Below the pieces are notes generated by a model. The model worked only from the letters and a program-made list of their open reading frames with translations. It was not told the DNA's origin and ran no database searches. A program made the position numbers and the translations under genes. DNA of 64,000 nucleotides from Pseudomonas sp. R37(2017) (GTDB lineage: Bacteria; Pseudomonadota; Gammaproteobacteria; Pseudomonadales; Pseudomonadaceae), in the NCBI RefSeq assembly GCF_002113375.1, contig NZ_NEHO01000002.1:186001-250000 (forward strand). The letters run 5' to 3'. Of this stretch, positions 1 to 9,659 are shown one piece after another (the stretch's first letter is position 1; every line of letters begins with the position of its first letter).

Positions 1-1
1 C

Positions 2-325
2 CGTATGCGGCGCGCGGCGTTGAGTCGGCGCAATGCGCTGCTCAGTGGTTGGCCGTTGGATTTGCCCGGTGTTGGTCCGTTACCCTCAGTCGCTGCGGGA
101 CTGCACATGACAGTGCCGGTCGATAGCGTGGCGCGTGAGCAAGAACTGATTGAATTGGCGACGGGCGTCGATGTCGAGATCAACGGTTTGAGCAGCTATT
201 GGTTGCCGCAATCCACCACCCCGATCGATCTACGTGCGGGGTTGGTGCTGGGGTTTGTCGCGGTACCCGAAAAATCGATCGAGGCGGCGCTGGAGCGATT
301 GCGTACGGTGTGGTGCGCACGCTGA
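2..325 (+). CDS. MocR-type (GntR/aminotransferase) regulator, 3' end only
   Basis: The reading frame is open from the left edge, so only about the last 107 residues are present. The segment RRAALSRRNALL, then AGLHMTVPV, then LVLGFVAVPEKSIEAALERLRTVW, looks like the C-terminal end of the fold-type I aminotransferase-like domain of MocR/PdxR regulators, where the chain closes with a glycine-rich LGF strand and a final helix. The DNA-binding half and the PLP lysine lie outside the window, so the target pathway cannot be told. It ends 57 bases before the convergent end of the giant toxin-like gene. A true aminotransferase is the alternative; the C-terminus alone does not separate the two. Confidence 0.6.
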   Translation, partial: RMRRAALSRRNALLSGWPLDLPGVGPLPSVAAGLHMTVPVDSVAREQELIELATGVDVEINGLSSYWLPQSTTPIDLRAGLVLGFVAVPEKSIEAALERLRTVWCAR

Positions 326-382
326 AACGGGCGGCTGATCAGCCCGCCCGTACTCAGTCATCACCATTTTCCTTTCTGACGT

Positions 383-3300
383 TCACGGCTTACGAAAAAA
401 CAGCGAACTCGCCAGTTGCGGGCTGATTGCACTGCGATAGATGGCGATCACCTCGCTGCTGGAGGCCGAACGCAAGTCGTATGCCCCGGCCAACACCCGT
501 TGCTCATGCAATTTCAAGTGAGCGGCTGTAAACGCTTCGACAGGGCTGTCGGCAGCGGCGTAATGAAAATGTGCGTACCACAACGTTTGCCCGGTGCCAC
601 GCTCGCGAATCTCGTACTCCTGCAGGTAATCCTTACGCGGGCCTTTGAGTCGGCGTCGGCCGCCACTTGGCGAGATATCGATTTCGTTTTTGCTCGATAA
701 CCATTCGACGCGGGCAGCCGTGGGCGGCTGTTGCTTGATCATCTCAACCCGAATGCGGTGACCCTCGGCGTAGAGTCGATCGCGTGCGCTGCCCAGCTCT
801 GCAACCAGTGTTGTCGTGGAGTCGGTTGAGTTCGAGTGGGTCGGGGCTTGTTCCAGCGCCTTGGCACTTTTATCGAGCTGCTCAGCTTTGTTTTGGAACA
901 GCTCCTCGATCTCTACTGGGATGCGGCCGGGCTTTTTTGCGCTGGCTTCGGTTTGCCGGATGAAGCTTTCCACCCCATCGAGTAGCGTGCGACTTTGAGT
1001 GATTTGCGTGTCGAGGTCAGCTACTGGAGCCGTCGGGCGACGGGGTCTGACTTTTACTCGTTCAAGCCAGACGCCCGGTGTTTTTTCATGAAAGGTGGCA
1101 ATCACCTTGCCCGTCATGGGCGACTTCACATCGAGCAGAATGGCTTCTCCCGGTGCCGAAGGGCGCACTTCGCCCACTACCGTACCCTTGAAGCGTGTTT
1201 TGATGACCCGTTTTCGCGATGCCGGTCCGGATCTTGAGGGGGCGGGGCGAGGCTCCAGCGGTTGTTGCTCTCGCAGCAACTGCGCCAGGAAGTTCTCGGC
1301 TGCCTGCTGGAAGCCGCTGATTCGACTGCGCAAGTGTTTGAACGGTTGCTCCAGCACGGCATCCTTATGGTTGAGGGCAAAGTCTTCGAAGGACTGATCG
1401 ATGGTAGCAAACTGCTCAACCAAGCCACTGAGGCCTTCAACACGTTCGTTCACTTTCCAGGTGCCTCCTTCCACCATCAGCTCCTGCGATGTCTGGATGA
1501 TCAGGTTGGAGGTATCGAGCAGGGACATGAATTCACTGCGTGCCTGGGTGAGCGCAACACTGTTGCCTTCTTTCAGGCAGACCTCACGGGCCAACGAAAC
1601 CTGAAGGCCTTTGAGATCGTTAAGGCTGAACGCGGGCAGTTTTGTCCGGTAAGTGCTGGCCACTTCCGCTGCACTTCGACCGAGTCGGCTCAACTCCTGG
1701 AAGCGCGATTGGGCAAACTCGATCTTGCCAATCATGCCCTCGGTCAGATCGACCATCTTTTTGTAGGTCGCGCGGTCGCCGGTACCCTCTGCCGTTTCTT
1801 CAGCTTCCAGTAGCGCCAGGGTTTCCCTCAGGGTTTGAGCGAAAGTTGGGGCGCGTTGATCAAGCCATGTCTGGTTGAAGAACAACTGGGTGCCGAGCAT
1901 TTCGACCATGGTGGTTCGGTAGTTGTGAACCGTATCGAGCAGGTTCAGCGATTTCAGTTGTTCGATGGGGATGGCGTAATCCTGGGTGCGGCGCTCGAGC
2001 TTCTCAAGAAACTGCCCTTGTGCGGCCAGCAATGCTTCGTCGCCGACCGTGTTTTTCATGGCGTTGTGGGCGTCCGTCAGCTCTTCGCGTGCCCGTTCGC
2101 GCTCGTTATCAAATTCGACCAATTGCTTTTTCAGCTCGGCGATGCGTGCACGGTTTTGCTGTTGCAGCGCTTTGCGCCGGCTCGACAAACCGCCACCACG
2201 CAACCGAAGGCGTGTATCGACGAACCACTCGCCGCGGTTATTGCTGATGAGCGCAGGACCGCTTTGCAGCGGTTGTTGTCGGGTATCGATGATCGAGACT
2301 TCACCCGAGTCCTCGACGGTCACCTCGAACCAGCGTTCACCCACAGGCGCGTAATACTTGCCCGCGTGTTGATAGAGGTAGCGATGGATACCGCTTTCGC
2401 TGTCGGGTGGGGTGAGCTGTCCGGGCCGGGTAATGCTGAAGCGATCCAGGGTTTTGGTCAGGCTCAGAGCGGTGTCGGTCAAGACTGAAATACGATGTTG
2501 CGCGGGCTGCTCACCGACGATTTCGGGGTTCTGAGAAAAGGTTACAGGGCCTGCCGGGTTTTCCTGGCGCTCGGTCGCCACGGTGGCCGGCTTCTCTTCC
2601 TCGATTCTGCGACCAGTCGGGCTGCGTGTGCTGGCGTGGTGAGCAAGGACCATGGCCAGGGTCAGCAACAGGTCCGTCATTGCTGTTTTCTGTTGTTCGC
2701 GGTCGCCTGTTTCACCTGCATCCAGCGTGTTTTGCAGGTCATCCAATACCTGCCAGACCCAGGCGGCTGTTCCGACAGTTTTACCGAGAAAGGGAAGCGC
2801 CGCATTGAGGATCATCCAGGCTGCGTGCTTGAAGGTATCCCAACGATTTTGTGCATTGGATACAGATTGTCGTTGGGCCATCCCGACCATTGCATTGACG
2901 TTGGCCTTATACAAAGTGGCCAGGTAATCCGTGGCGATAACCTGAGTGCCAAGGGACAGCGGCCCGTTCATCTGCAGGGAAGTCAGTGGATCGGCCAGCA
3001 GTTGCGACACGGACCAGACCGAAGGCCGGTCGCCGGTGAACATGTAGTTGGCATAATTGGCGCGCGCCCCCTCCGGCAGCCAGGCGAGCACCGATTGGCG
3101 CAATGTCGGGGAATGCTTGATGGCATAGATCAGGTTGGCCGGGGTCGGGTATTGGCTTAATGGCTGATCGAGTAATGGCCGGTAGAGCAGGCAAGGTCCC
3201 TTATCCATCTGCCGAGGCCCGATCACAAACATGTTGGTTACCTCGTCCGTGGAGCCCCCCACGCGCCAACCCGGACTGAACGCCAGAGGACGGATGACAA

Positions 3301-4969
3301 TCTCCTGGCCATCCACCCAACGATTTGAATCCAGAACCTGCACCACGGCAGCGACATAGCGATAGCCCAATTCGTCGATCCCGTTCTGCGCGCGAATCTT
3401 TTGTTGCAGGGCCAGCAGGGGCAGTTCGACGCGTAAATGGCTGGTGAACAGGTTCTGCCGACGCAGGCTATCGAGGGGATCGTCAAGCAGCTTGCTTTTT
3501 ATCAGTGCCGGGTAGTTCTTGCCGATGTCGACGCTGACGATCAACGCCTCCAGATAGCTCACCGTCATCCATGCTGGCAACGCGGCGGCACTGGAGCTGC
3601 GCACGGACTTGTTACCCCGCGGCAAGGCAATCAGGTTTTGCAATGCAAGGTCGACCAGGCTCAGGGTGGTGCGCTCAGGTTCCACCAGCGGTATAAAGCT
3701 GCCCCAGACCACCAGGCTATCGACCTCGATCTCGATGTCGGCCAGGTTGATTTGCGCGGCATCGGCGTGCTGTTTGAGCATGGTTTCGCGCAGCTGCTCC
3801 AATGCGAATTCGCGGATCGGTTTGATCCCGTCCTGAAAGGACTGCCCGGCGTTCCGATTGCGTACCGTTGCCAAATCCATCAAATGTCGGCTGTAAGCGG
3901 TAAGGTCGCGGGATGAAGCGCCAGCCATCCAGTCTGGCAGCGCTTGTTCGACCTGCTTGAACCGCGTAGATGACTGTTTGTCGGTCGGGTCGAGTTCGTT
4001 GGTCGTGCGGCTGATGTGGGGCGCCAGGTTGGTGTTCGCCACAGCACTGTCGTTGTCTCCCAGGGCGCCAATGGCGTCCGCTTGCAGGGCAATCAGGTTG
4101 CATGCCACGTGGTCGAAAAAATTGCCCTCGGGCTCGATCAGCCGCCATTGCAAGGTCTTGCCGGCGGACTCCCCGTCGACATACGTCTGCAAGGACTCCC
4201 CCAGTTCCTGCAAGGAATTGCATGCCTGGAAACCACGGGTGATGGTGTGACTGAGGATCAACGTGCGACCAGCCAGGGTTCCGATCAGAACAGCGACGTC
4301 GAGGGTATTGATGTGGGTCGAGACATTATCGCTCACGTAGTCAAGGTCGATCAGGCAGGCGCGCGAAGCAAAGCGGTCGTCAACTGAGCGTGTGCTTTTG
4401 TCCGGATGGGCGAACAGGTGGCGGGCCATGGCGATCTGGTCGCTGTCCCAATCGGGGCTGGTTTCCAAATTCCAGAACTCACGCAACGATTTGGACAGGC
4501 CTTGCCAGCGGGGGGTCGAAGGACCGGTGAACTGGTTCCAGTAATCGACCTGTTGCTCTTGAAAGGCGACAAACAGTAACGGTGCCAGTTCGTTGAGCAG
4601 ACGCCCGATGGCATCGATGCTGACAGGCAGTTGCGTCGGCGTCGGTTCTTGAGGTTGCAACGTGAGGAAATGCTCGCCATCGAGATAGACCACTGGCGTT
4701 TTTGTTACACCATGGCGTACCAGGGCGTCGGTCAGCGATTCGAAATGTCGTGGTCCGGGGACGACGTGTTGGTCGTGAAAGATCCAGGTCGGCGTCACCA
4801 CCATGGCAAGGCGTGGATCGATTGGCAGGTTCGTGTACAGCGCTTTCAGCGCGGGTATCAGCGCTTGCGTGGCGACTTCCCTGATCGAGGGCCCTGCCAC
4901 CAATTGGGTGAGCAGGGCTTCTTGATCGGCGGGAAGGTTGGTTGAGGCAGAGTCCGTTGCGTCTGGCAT
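383..4969 (-). CDS. Giant DUF6543 / dermonecrotic-toxin-like protein (about 1528 aa)
   Basis: An intact single frame whose style matches the very large Pseudomonas proteins annotated as dermonecrotic toxin domain-containing (DUF6543): an N-terminal segment with ACLIDLDYVSDNVSTHINTL and a C-terminal segment with LWYAHFHY. I see no enzymatic motif I can name. Around residues 710-775 two hydrophobic stretches (AAWMILNAALPFLGKTVGTA and TDLLLTLAMVLAHHAS) could insert in a membrane; around residues 935-1000 lies a charged coiled coil with many K, E, R and Q. No signal peptide is visible. Start chosen at the ATG at 4969 (MPDATDS) because AAGGATGTGACC precedes it; the frame continues upstream to 5188 but that extension overlaps the preceding gene. 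The role, a contact- or secretion-delivered toxin or effector, is inferred from family naming only. No obvious immunity gene follows; the next gene downstream is convergent. Confidence 0.75.
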   Translation of the reverse strand: MPDATDSASTNLPADQEALLTQLVAGPSIREVATQALIPALKALYTNLPIDPRLAMVVTPTWIFHDQHVVPGPRHFESLTDALVRHGVTKTPVVYLDGEHFLTLQPQEPTPTQLPVSIDAIGRLLNELAPLLFVAFQEQQVDYWNQFTGPSTPRWQGLSKSLREFWNLETSPDWDSDQIAMARHLFAHPDKSTRSVDDRFASRACLIDLDYVSDNVSTHINTLDVAVLIGTLAGRTLILSHTITRGFQACNSLQELGESLQTYVDGESAGKTLQWRLIEPEGNFFDHVACNLIALQADAIGALGDNDSAVANTNLAPHISRTTNELDPTDKQSSTRFKQVEQALPDWMAGASSRDLTAYSRHLMDLATVRNRNAGQSFQDGIKPIREFALEQLRETMLKQHADAAQINLADIEIEVDSLVVWGSFIPLVEPERTTLSLVDLALQNLIALPRGNKSVRSSSAAALPAWMTVSYLEALIVSVDIGKNYPALIKSKLLDDPLDSLRRQNLFTSHLRVELPLLALQQKIRAQNGIDELGYRYVAAVVQVLDSNRWVDGQEIVIRPLAFSPGWRVGGSTDEVTNMFVIGPRQMDKGPCLLYRPLLDQPLSQYPTPANLIYAIKHSPTLRQSVLAWLPEGARANYANYMFTGDRPSVWSVSQLLADPLTSLQMNGPLSLGTQVIATDYLATLYKANVNAMVGMAQRQSVSNAQNRWDTFKHAAWMILNAALPFLGKTVGTAAWVWQVLDDLQNTLDAGETGDREQQKTAMTDLLLTLAMVLAHHASTRSPTGRRIEEEKPATVATERQENPAGPVTFSQNPEIVGEQPAQHRISVLTDTALSLTKTLDRFSITRPGQLTPPDSESGIHRYLYQHAGKYYAPVGERWFEVTVEDSGEVSIIDTRQQPLQSGPALISNNRGEWFVDTRLRLRGGGLSSRRKALQQQNRARIAELKKQLVEFDNERERAREELTDAHNAMKNTVGDEALLAAQGQFLEKLERRTQDYAIPIEQLKSLNLLDTVHNYRTTMVEMLGTQLFFNQTWLDQRAPTFAQTLRETLALLEAEETAEGTGDRATYKKMVDLTEGMIGKIEFAQSRFQELSRLGRSAAEVASTYRTKLPAFSLNDLKGLQVSLAREVCLKEGNSVALTQARSEFMSLLDTSNLIIQTSQELMVEGGTWKVNERVEGLSGLVEQFATIDQSFEDFALNHKDAVLEQPFKHLRSRISGFQQAAENFLAQLLREQQPLEPRPAPSRSGPASRKRVIKTRFKGTVVGEVRPSAPGEAILLDVKSPMTGKVIATFHEKTPGVWLERVKVRPRRPTAPVADLDTQITQSRTLLDGVESFIRQTEASAKKPGRIPVEIEELFQNKAEQLDKSAKALEQAPTHSNSTDSTTTLVAELGSARDRLYAEGHRIRVEMIKQQPPTAARVEWLSSKNEIDISPSGGRRRLKGPRKDYLQEYEIRERGTGQTLWYAHFHYAAADSPVEAFTAAHLKLHEQRVLAGAYDLRSASSSEVIAIYRSAISPQLASSLFFRKP

Positions 4970-5078
4970 GGTCACATCCTTTGTGAAGGGGGCAGGTACC
5001 GTTGAATAGTCGGTGCGCGATCCACTGCAGGTTAGTGACGGGTAGCGTGATGTTGGCGGTATATAAATCTCGCGGGCA

Positions 5079-5110
5079 AAAAAAGATCTGCATTGGCGCA
5101 GATCTTTTTT
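5079..5110. terminator. Bidirectional rho-independent terminator
   Basis: A perfect 13-bp inverted repeat (AAAAAAGATCTGC / GCAGATCTTTTTT) with a 6-base loop. On the minus strand it lies just after the polyamine-binding protein gene and before the start of the giant gene, so it should end the first transcript and isolate the second. Confidence 0.85.
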
Positions 5111-5132
5111 GTCCACTGGATCGCGAGGTGTA

Positions 5133-6233
5133 TCAGGTGCCTGACTTGATCTTGGTCCAGGCCCGGGTCCGTGCGCGTTCGGCATCACGTGGCAACGGTT
5201 GCAGAGTGTAGAGCGTGCTCATCGCCGTATCGGTCGGGTACAGGTTCGGGTTGTTGCGAATCGCCGGGTCGACCATTTCCGTGGCGTCCTTGTTCGGGTT
5301 CGGGTAGCCGACGAAATCACTGACCGGTGCGATCACCTGGGGTTGCAGCAAGTAGTTGATGAAGGTGTAGGCGTCTTCCGGGTTCTTCGCGCCCTTCGGA
5401 ATGGCGAGCATGTCGAACCAGATCGGTGCGCCTTCCTTGGGCAAGCGCATGTCGACGATCACACCGTTCTTCGCTTCTTTGGCGCGATTGGCGGCTTGCG
5501 AGAAGCTGCCGGAATAACCGACCGCGACGCAGATGTCACCGTTGGCGATGTCGGCCATGTACTTCGACGAATGGAAATAGGTCACGTACGGGCGGATCTT
5601 CATCAACAATGCTTCAGCCTTGTCGTAGTCCGCAGGCTTCTTGCTGTTGGGGTCCAGGCCGAGGTGTTGCAGGGCCAGCGGCAGGATCTCCGACGGCGAG
5701 TCGAGCAGGGCGACGCCGCACTGCTTGAGCTTGCTGATGTTCTCTTCCTTGAAGATCAGGTCCCAGCTGTCCACTGGCGCGTTTTCGCCGAGGGCGGCCT
5801 TGACCTTGTCCGGGTTGAAGCCGATCAGGATGGTGCCATACATGTAGGGCACGGCGAATTTGTTACCCGGATCGTTGGCCTCGATCAGCTTCATCAGCTT
5901 GGGGTCAAGGTGATTCCAGTTCGGCAACTTGCTGCGATCCAGGGGTTGGAACACCCCGGCTTCGATCTGCTTGGCGAGGAATACGTTGGACGGCACCACG
6001 ACGTCGTAGCCGGAGTTACCGGTCAACAACTTGGCCTCCAGGGCTTCGTTGGTATCGAAGATGTCGTACACCAGTTTGGTCTGGGTGTTCTGCGCCTTGA
6101 AGTCTTCCAGGGCTTTGGGGGTGATGTAGTCGAACCAGTTGTAGACGCGCAACGTGCGTTCTTCGGCGTGTGCAACGCTGCTGAGCGCCGTGGCGCACAG
6201 CGCAGGCACGACTAAACGCTTAAGACTTTTCAT
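5133..6233 (-). CDS. Polyamine ABC transporter periplasmic substrate-binding protein (PotF/SpuD type)
   Basis: 366 residues. A signal peptide of about 23 residues ends in AHA. The mature part starts with the family hallmark LRVYNWFDYI and carries YDVVVPSNVFLAKQIEAG, VPYMYGTILIGFN and CVAVGYSGSF, all typical of putrescine/spermidine-binding proteins of the PotF/PotD family. The protein should bind polyamines in the periplasm and hand them to an ABC permease, which is not encoded nearby. It lies 15 bases downstream of the acetylpolyamine amidohydrolase gene and is probably cotranscribed with it; the same neighbour pair is known in P. aeruginosa. GAGGAAGCACAAGC precedes the ATG. Substrate could be acetylpolyamine given the neighbour; that is inference. 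Confidence 0.88.
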   Translation of the reverse strand: MKSLKRLVVPALCATALSSVAHAEERTLRVYNWFDYITPKALEDFKAQNTQTKLVYDIFDTNEALEAKLLTGNSGYDVVVPSNVFLAKQIEAGVFQPLDRSKLPNWNHLDPKLMKLIEANDPGNKFAVPYMYGTILIGFNPDKVKAALGENAPVDSWDLIFKEENISKLKQCGVALLDSPSEILPLALQHLGLDPNSKKPADYDKAEALLMKIRPYVTYFHSSKYMADIANGDICVAVGYSGSFSQAANRAKEAKNGVIVDMRLPKEGAPIWFDMLAIPKGAKNPEDAYTFINYLLQPQVIAPVSDFVGYPNPNKDATEMVDPAIRNNPNLYPTDTAMSTLYTLQPLPRDAERARTRAWTKIKSGT

Positions 6234-6248
6234 GCTTGTGCTTCCTCA

Positions 6249-7277
<1,029 letters not shown>

Positions 7278-7285
7278 TTCTTGTT
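7278..7285 (-). promoter_or_regulatory. Candidate Hfq/Crc catabolite-activity motif at the aphA start
   Basis: On the coding strand the eight bases AACAAGAA sit between the GGAG ribosome-binding site and the ATG of aphA. This fits the AANAANAA pattern at which Hfq with Crc represses translation in Pseudomonas. The match and position are read directly; regulation is inferred. Confidence 0.45.
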
Positions 7286-7350
7286 CTCCGCAGGCTGATT
7301 CGGTTGAACACAGTCTTGCGGTGCGGATGGATTTGGAGAACGGCAGGAAA

Positions 7351-7378
7351 GGCCAAAAGGGGATTGATATGGCCAAAA
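7351..7378. promoter_or_regulatory. Direct repeat GGCCAAAA x2 upstream of aphA, possible AraC-type operator
   Basis: GGCCAAAA occurs at 7351-7358 and again at 7371-7378, exactly 20 bases apart (about two helical turns), in the gap between aphA and the AraC-family gene. AraC-type proteins typically bind such direct repeats. No experimental link is implied. Confidence 0.3.
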
Positions 7379-7431
7379 CATATGACCGGAATTCGCCCTT
7401 TGAAGGTACGGTGTTCCGGCCACTGCATGTC

Positions 7432-8424
7432 CTAAGGTCGAAACTGACTCGGCGCCACACCACTCCAGCGCACAAACGCATGGCGAAAACTCGCGGTCTC
7501 GCTGAAGCCCAGCGCCTCTGCAATCTGATAGATCGGCAGTTGATCTTCACGGAGCATTTGCTTGGCCTGTTCGAAGCGCAGTTCGTCGAGCAACTCCTGG
7601 TAGCTGCAGCCCATGTCCTTGAGGTGCCGGCGAAGTGTGCGCGCCGAGCAATTCATCTGTTCGGCCAGACCTTCCAGTCCGGGCGCTGCGTTCAATTGCG
7701 CGCTGAGCAATTGCCGAATTCGACCCAGCCAGGCCTGGCGCCCGGTGAACTCAAGGTTCTGCTTGCGGCAACGCTCGGCCATGGCTTGATGGGTAATCGC
7801 GTCAGCGAGCGGCAAAGGTTGATCCAGCCAGCGCTTGTCGAAGGCGAAGGCATTGTTCGGTGCGCCAAAGCGCAGCGGGCAGTCGAAGTGCTGAGCGTAG
7901 CTCGCCTCGTAGTCGGGAGCGGCATGTTCCAGGCGAGCGGCAACCAGGGGCAGGGGATGGCCGAGCAAATCGTCACAGGTGACTTTCAGTGACACCAGGC
8001 AGAACTCGGCGTTGAACACCGCCATGGCCGGACTCTCGCGGTAGTCGGCGGCAACGAACCAGACGCGCTCGCCGTCGTCCTCCAGGCTCAGTTCGAAAAG
8101 CGTTCCCAGCAGCGCCGGATAACGCATCGCCAGCCGCAAAGCGTCACCGAAGGTGGCACTGGTGAGCAGTGCGTAACCGAGAATGCCGTAGCAGGAAACG
8201 TGCATCCGCCGACCCAGTTCCAGACCGATGTCATGCTTGAGTGCGACGGCGTTGGCGCAAACCTGCATCTCCTGGTTGGTGGTGATTCTCGTATCGGCGC
8301 GGCTCAGGTCCGCCGCGCTGATGCCACTGCCGGCCAATAGCGCTTCGCTGGGCAAACCGTCGGCCTTGAAGGCGTTGAGTATCAGGGAGACGGCGTTGAG
8401 CGTGGTGAGGTGGGAGTGGAGCAT
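7432..8424 (-). CDS. AraC-family transcriptional regulator (OruR/ArgR-like architecture)
   Basis: 330 residues. The first two thirds look like the arabinose-binding-like/DUF4066-type sensor found in OruR-like regulators (MHVSCYGILGYALLTSATFGDALRLA). The last 100 residues form the two helix-turn-helix motifs of AraC proteins: LAEQMNCSARTLRRHLKDMGCSYQELLDELR and then the signature QIAEALGFSETASFRHAFVRWSGVAPSQFR. It lies 154 bases upstream of aphA on the same strand and is the natural candidate to control the acetylpolyamine genes; that assignment rests on position only. The start at 8424 gives the normal length. Confidence 0.88.
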   Translation of the reverse strand: MLHSHLTTLNAVSLILNAFKADGLPSEALLAGSGISAADLSRADTRITTNQEMQVCANAVALKHDIGLELGRRMHVSCYGILGYALLTSATFGDALRLAMRYPALLGTLFELSLEDDGERVWFVAADYRESPAMAVFNAEFCLVSLKVTCDDLLGHPLPLVAARLEHAAPDYEASYAQHFDCPLRFGAPNNAFAFDKRWLDQPLPLADAITHQAMAERCRKQNLEFTGRQAWLGRIRQLLSAQLNAAPGLEGLAEQMNCSARTLRRHLKDMGCSYQELLDELRFEQAKQMLREDQLPIYQIAEALGFSETASFRHAFVRWSGVAPSQFRP

Positions 8425-8480
8425 AGGGACTTCCAGCCTTGGGATGGCTGGAGCGCAGCAAGTTGCATGCCGGGTGAAGT

Positions 8481-8573
8481 CCCTGTAGGAGCGAGCCTGC
8501 TCGCGATGACGGCGGGTCAGTTACATCAATGTGAATGGCAGGCCGCTATCGCGAGCTTGCTCGCTCCTACAGG
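8481..8573. repeat. REP doublet (BIME), CTGTAGGAGCGAGC type
   Basis: Two inverted copies of the fluorescens-group REP unit (CCTGTAGGAGCGAGCCTGCT ... AGCTTGCTCGCTCCTACAGG) separated by a variable centre. It lies between the 5' end of the AraC gene and the 3' end of the asparaginase gene. Confidence 0.9.
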
Positions 8574-8585
8574 AAAAATGTGGTG

Positions 8586-9590
8586 TCAGCTCAGTTCACC
8601 GCAGAGATCGAGTTCGACAAGCCGACGGACCTCTACGGCCTCAAGCCCTGCACCCAACAACCCATGCAATTTGCCGAACGCCGCTTCACGGGTCATGCCG
8701 CCACCGGACAACACGCCCACAGCGCGCAAGCGACTGCCGGCTTCATAGACGTCCAGTTCAACCCCGCCTTCGTGGCACTGCGTCACCGCCACCACTACAA
8801 CACCGTTATCCCGCGCACGGCCGAGGCTGGCGAGAAACTCAGGGTTGTCGCTCGGGCCGGTGCCGCTGCCGTAACACTCCAACACCAGGCCCTCAATTCC
8901 ACTGTCGAGCAGGCCGTCGAGGATCCCGGCGCTGATGCCAGGAAACAGTGGCAACACAGCGACATTCGCCAATTGTCTGGGTTGGTTGTAATTCAATTGC
9001 GTTGGAATCGACGCCGCTTTCACGCCACCGCCCTGACGCTCCAGGCGCTTGAACGGATGCCGACCAAAACTGCGTACTTTCGCGCAACGGGTCGGGTCGA
9101 GCAGTTCGCCGTGGAAGTACAAATGCACGCCTGGCGCCAGGCCTTGGCCAAGGGCAACCAGCGCGCCTCCAAGGTTTTCCCAGGCATCGCTATCGGTCAC
9201 GCCGGCCGGCAGCATGGAACCGGTGAAGCACACGCGGGCATGCAACCCCAACAGTTGAAAGCTCATGGCCGCGGCGCTGTAGGCCAGCGTGTCGGTGCCG
9301 TGCAGGATCAGCACACTGTCGCAACCTTGCACTTCAACCGCATCAACGACGGCTTCACGCAGTTGCTGCCAGTACGCCGGGGTCATGTTGGCGCTGTCGA
9401 TCAGCGGCGACATCTCGCGAAAGCGCCACTGCGGCACCACCAACTCGGGTTGGCTGTGCAGATACTCACGCATCCGCGCTTCGAAACCGGACGCCGGGGC
9501 CAGGCCATGGGCGCTGGCCTGCATGCCGATGGTGCCGCCGGTGTAGAGCACCATGACGTGCTGGGCTGCAGGGTAGGTCGAGGAATTCAT
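8586..9590 (-). CDS. L-asparaginase (type I/II asparaginase-glutaminase fold)
   Basis: 334 residues. It hydrolyses asparagine to aspartate and ammonia. The two catalytic threonine motifs are present: YTGGTIG at residues 16-22 and HGTDTLAYSAAAMSF near residue 96; the asparaginase core also shows TGSMLP and GGAL. No signal peptide is visible, so the enzyme is probably cytoplasmic (AnsA-like). Start chosen at 9590 (MNSSTYP) because GGAGAATCGCC precedes it, rather than the open extension to 9650. It lies downstream of an AGCS symporter and aspartase on the same strand, suggesting the chain uptake of asparagine, hydrolysis to aspartate, and deamination to fumarate. Confidence 0.9.
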   Translation of the reverse strand: MNSSTYPAAQHVMVLYTGGTIGMQASAHGLAPASGFEARMREYLHSQPELVVPQWRFREMSPLIDSANMTPAYWQQLREAVVDAVEVQGCDSVLILHGTDTLAYSAAAMSFQLLGLHARVCFTGSMLPAGVTDSDAWENLGGALVALGQGLAPGVHLYFHGELLDPTRCAKVRSFGRHPFKRLERQGGGVKAASIPTQLNYNQPRQLANVAVLPLFPGISAGILDGLLDSGIEGLVLECYGSGTGPSDNPEFLASLGRARDNGVVVVAVTQCHEGGVELDVYEAGSRLRAVGVLSGGGMTREAAFGKLHGLLGAGLEAVEVRRLVELDLCGELS

Positions 9591-9615
9591 GGCGATTCTC
9601 CGGATGTATGGGTTC

Positions 9616-9637
9616 CTGTGGGAGCGAGCTCCCACAG
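9616..9637. repeat. Short REP-like hairpin
   Basis: CTGTGGGAGCGAGCTCCCACAG is a nearly perfect palindrome made from the ends of a REP unit with the interior lost. It lies between asparaginase and the symporter gene. Confidence 0.7.
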
Positions 9638-9659
9638 CGGATTGCCGCACTTTAACCGA

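Noticed and set aside
4970..5188. 73-codon N-terminal extension of the giant toxin-like gene
   Set aside because: It overlaps the end of the polyamine-binding protein gene and its terminator; a good ribosome-binding site precedes the ATG at 4969.
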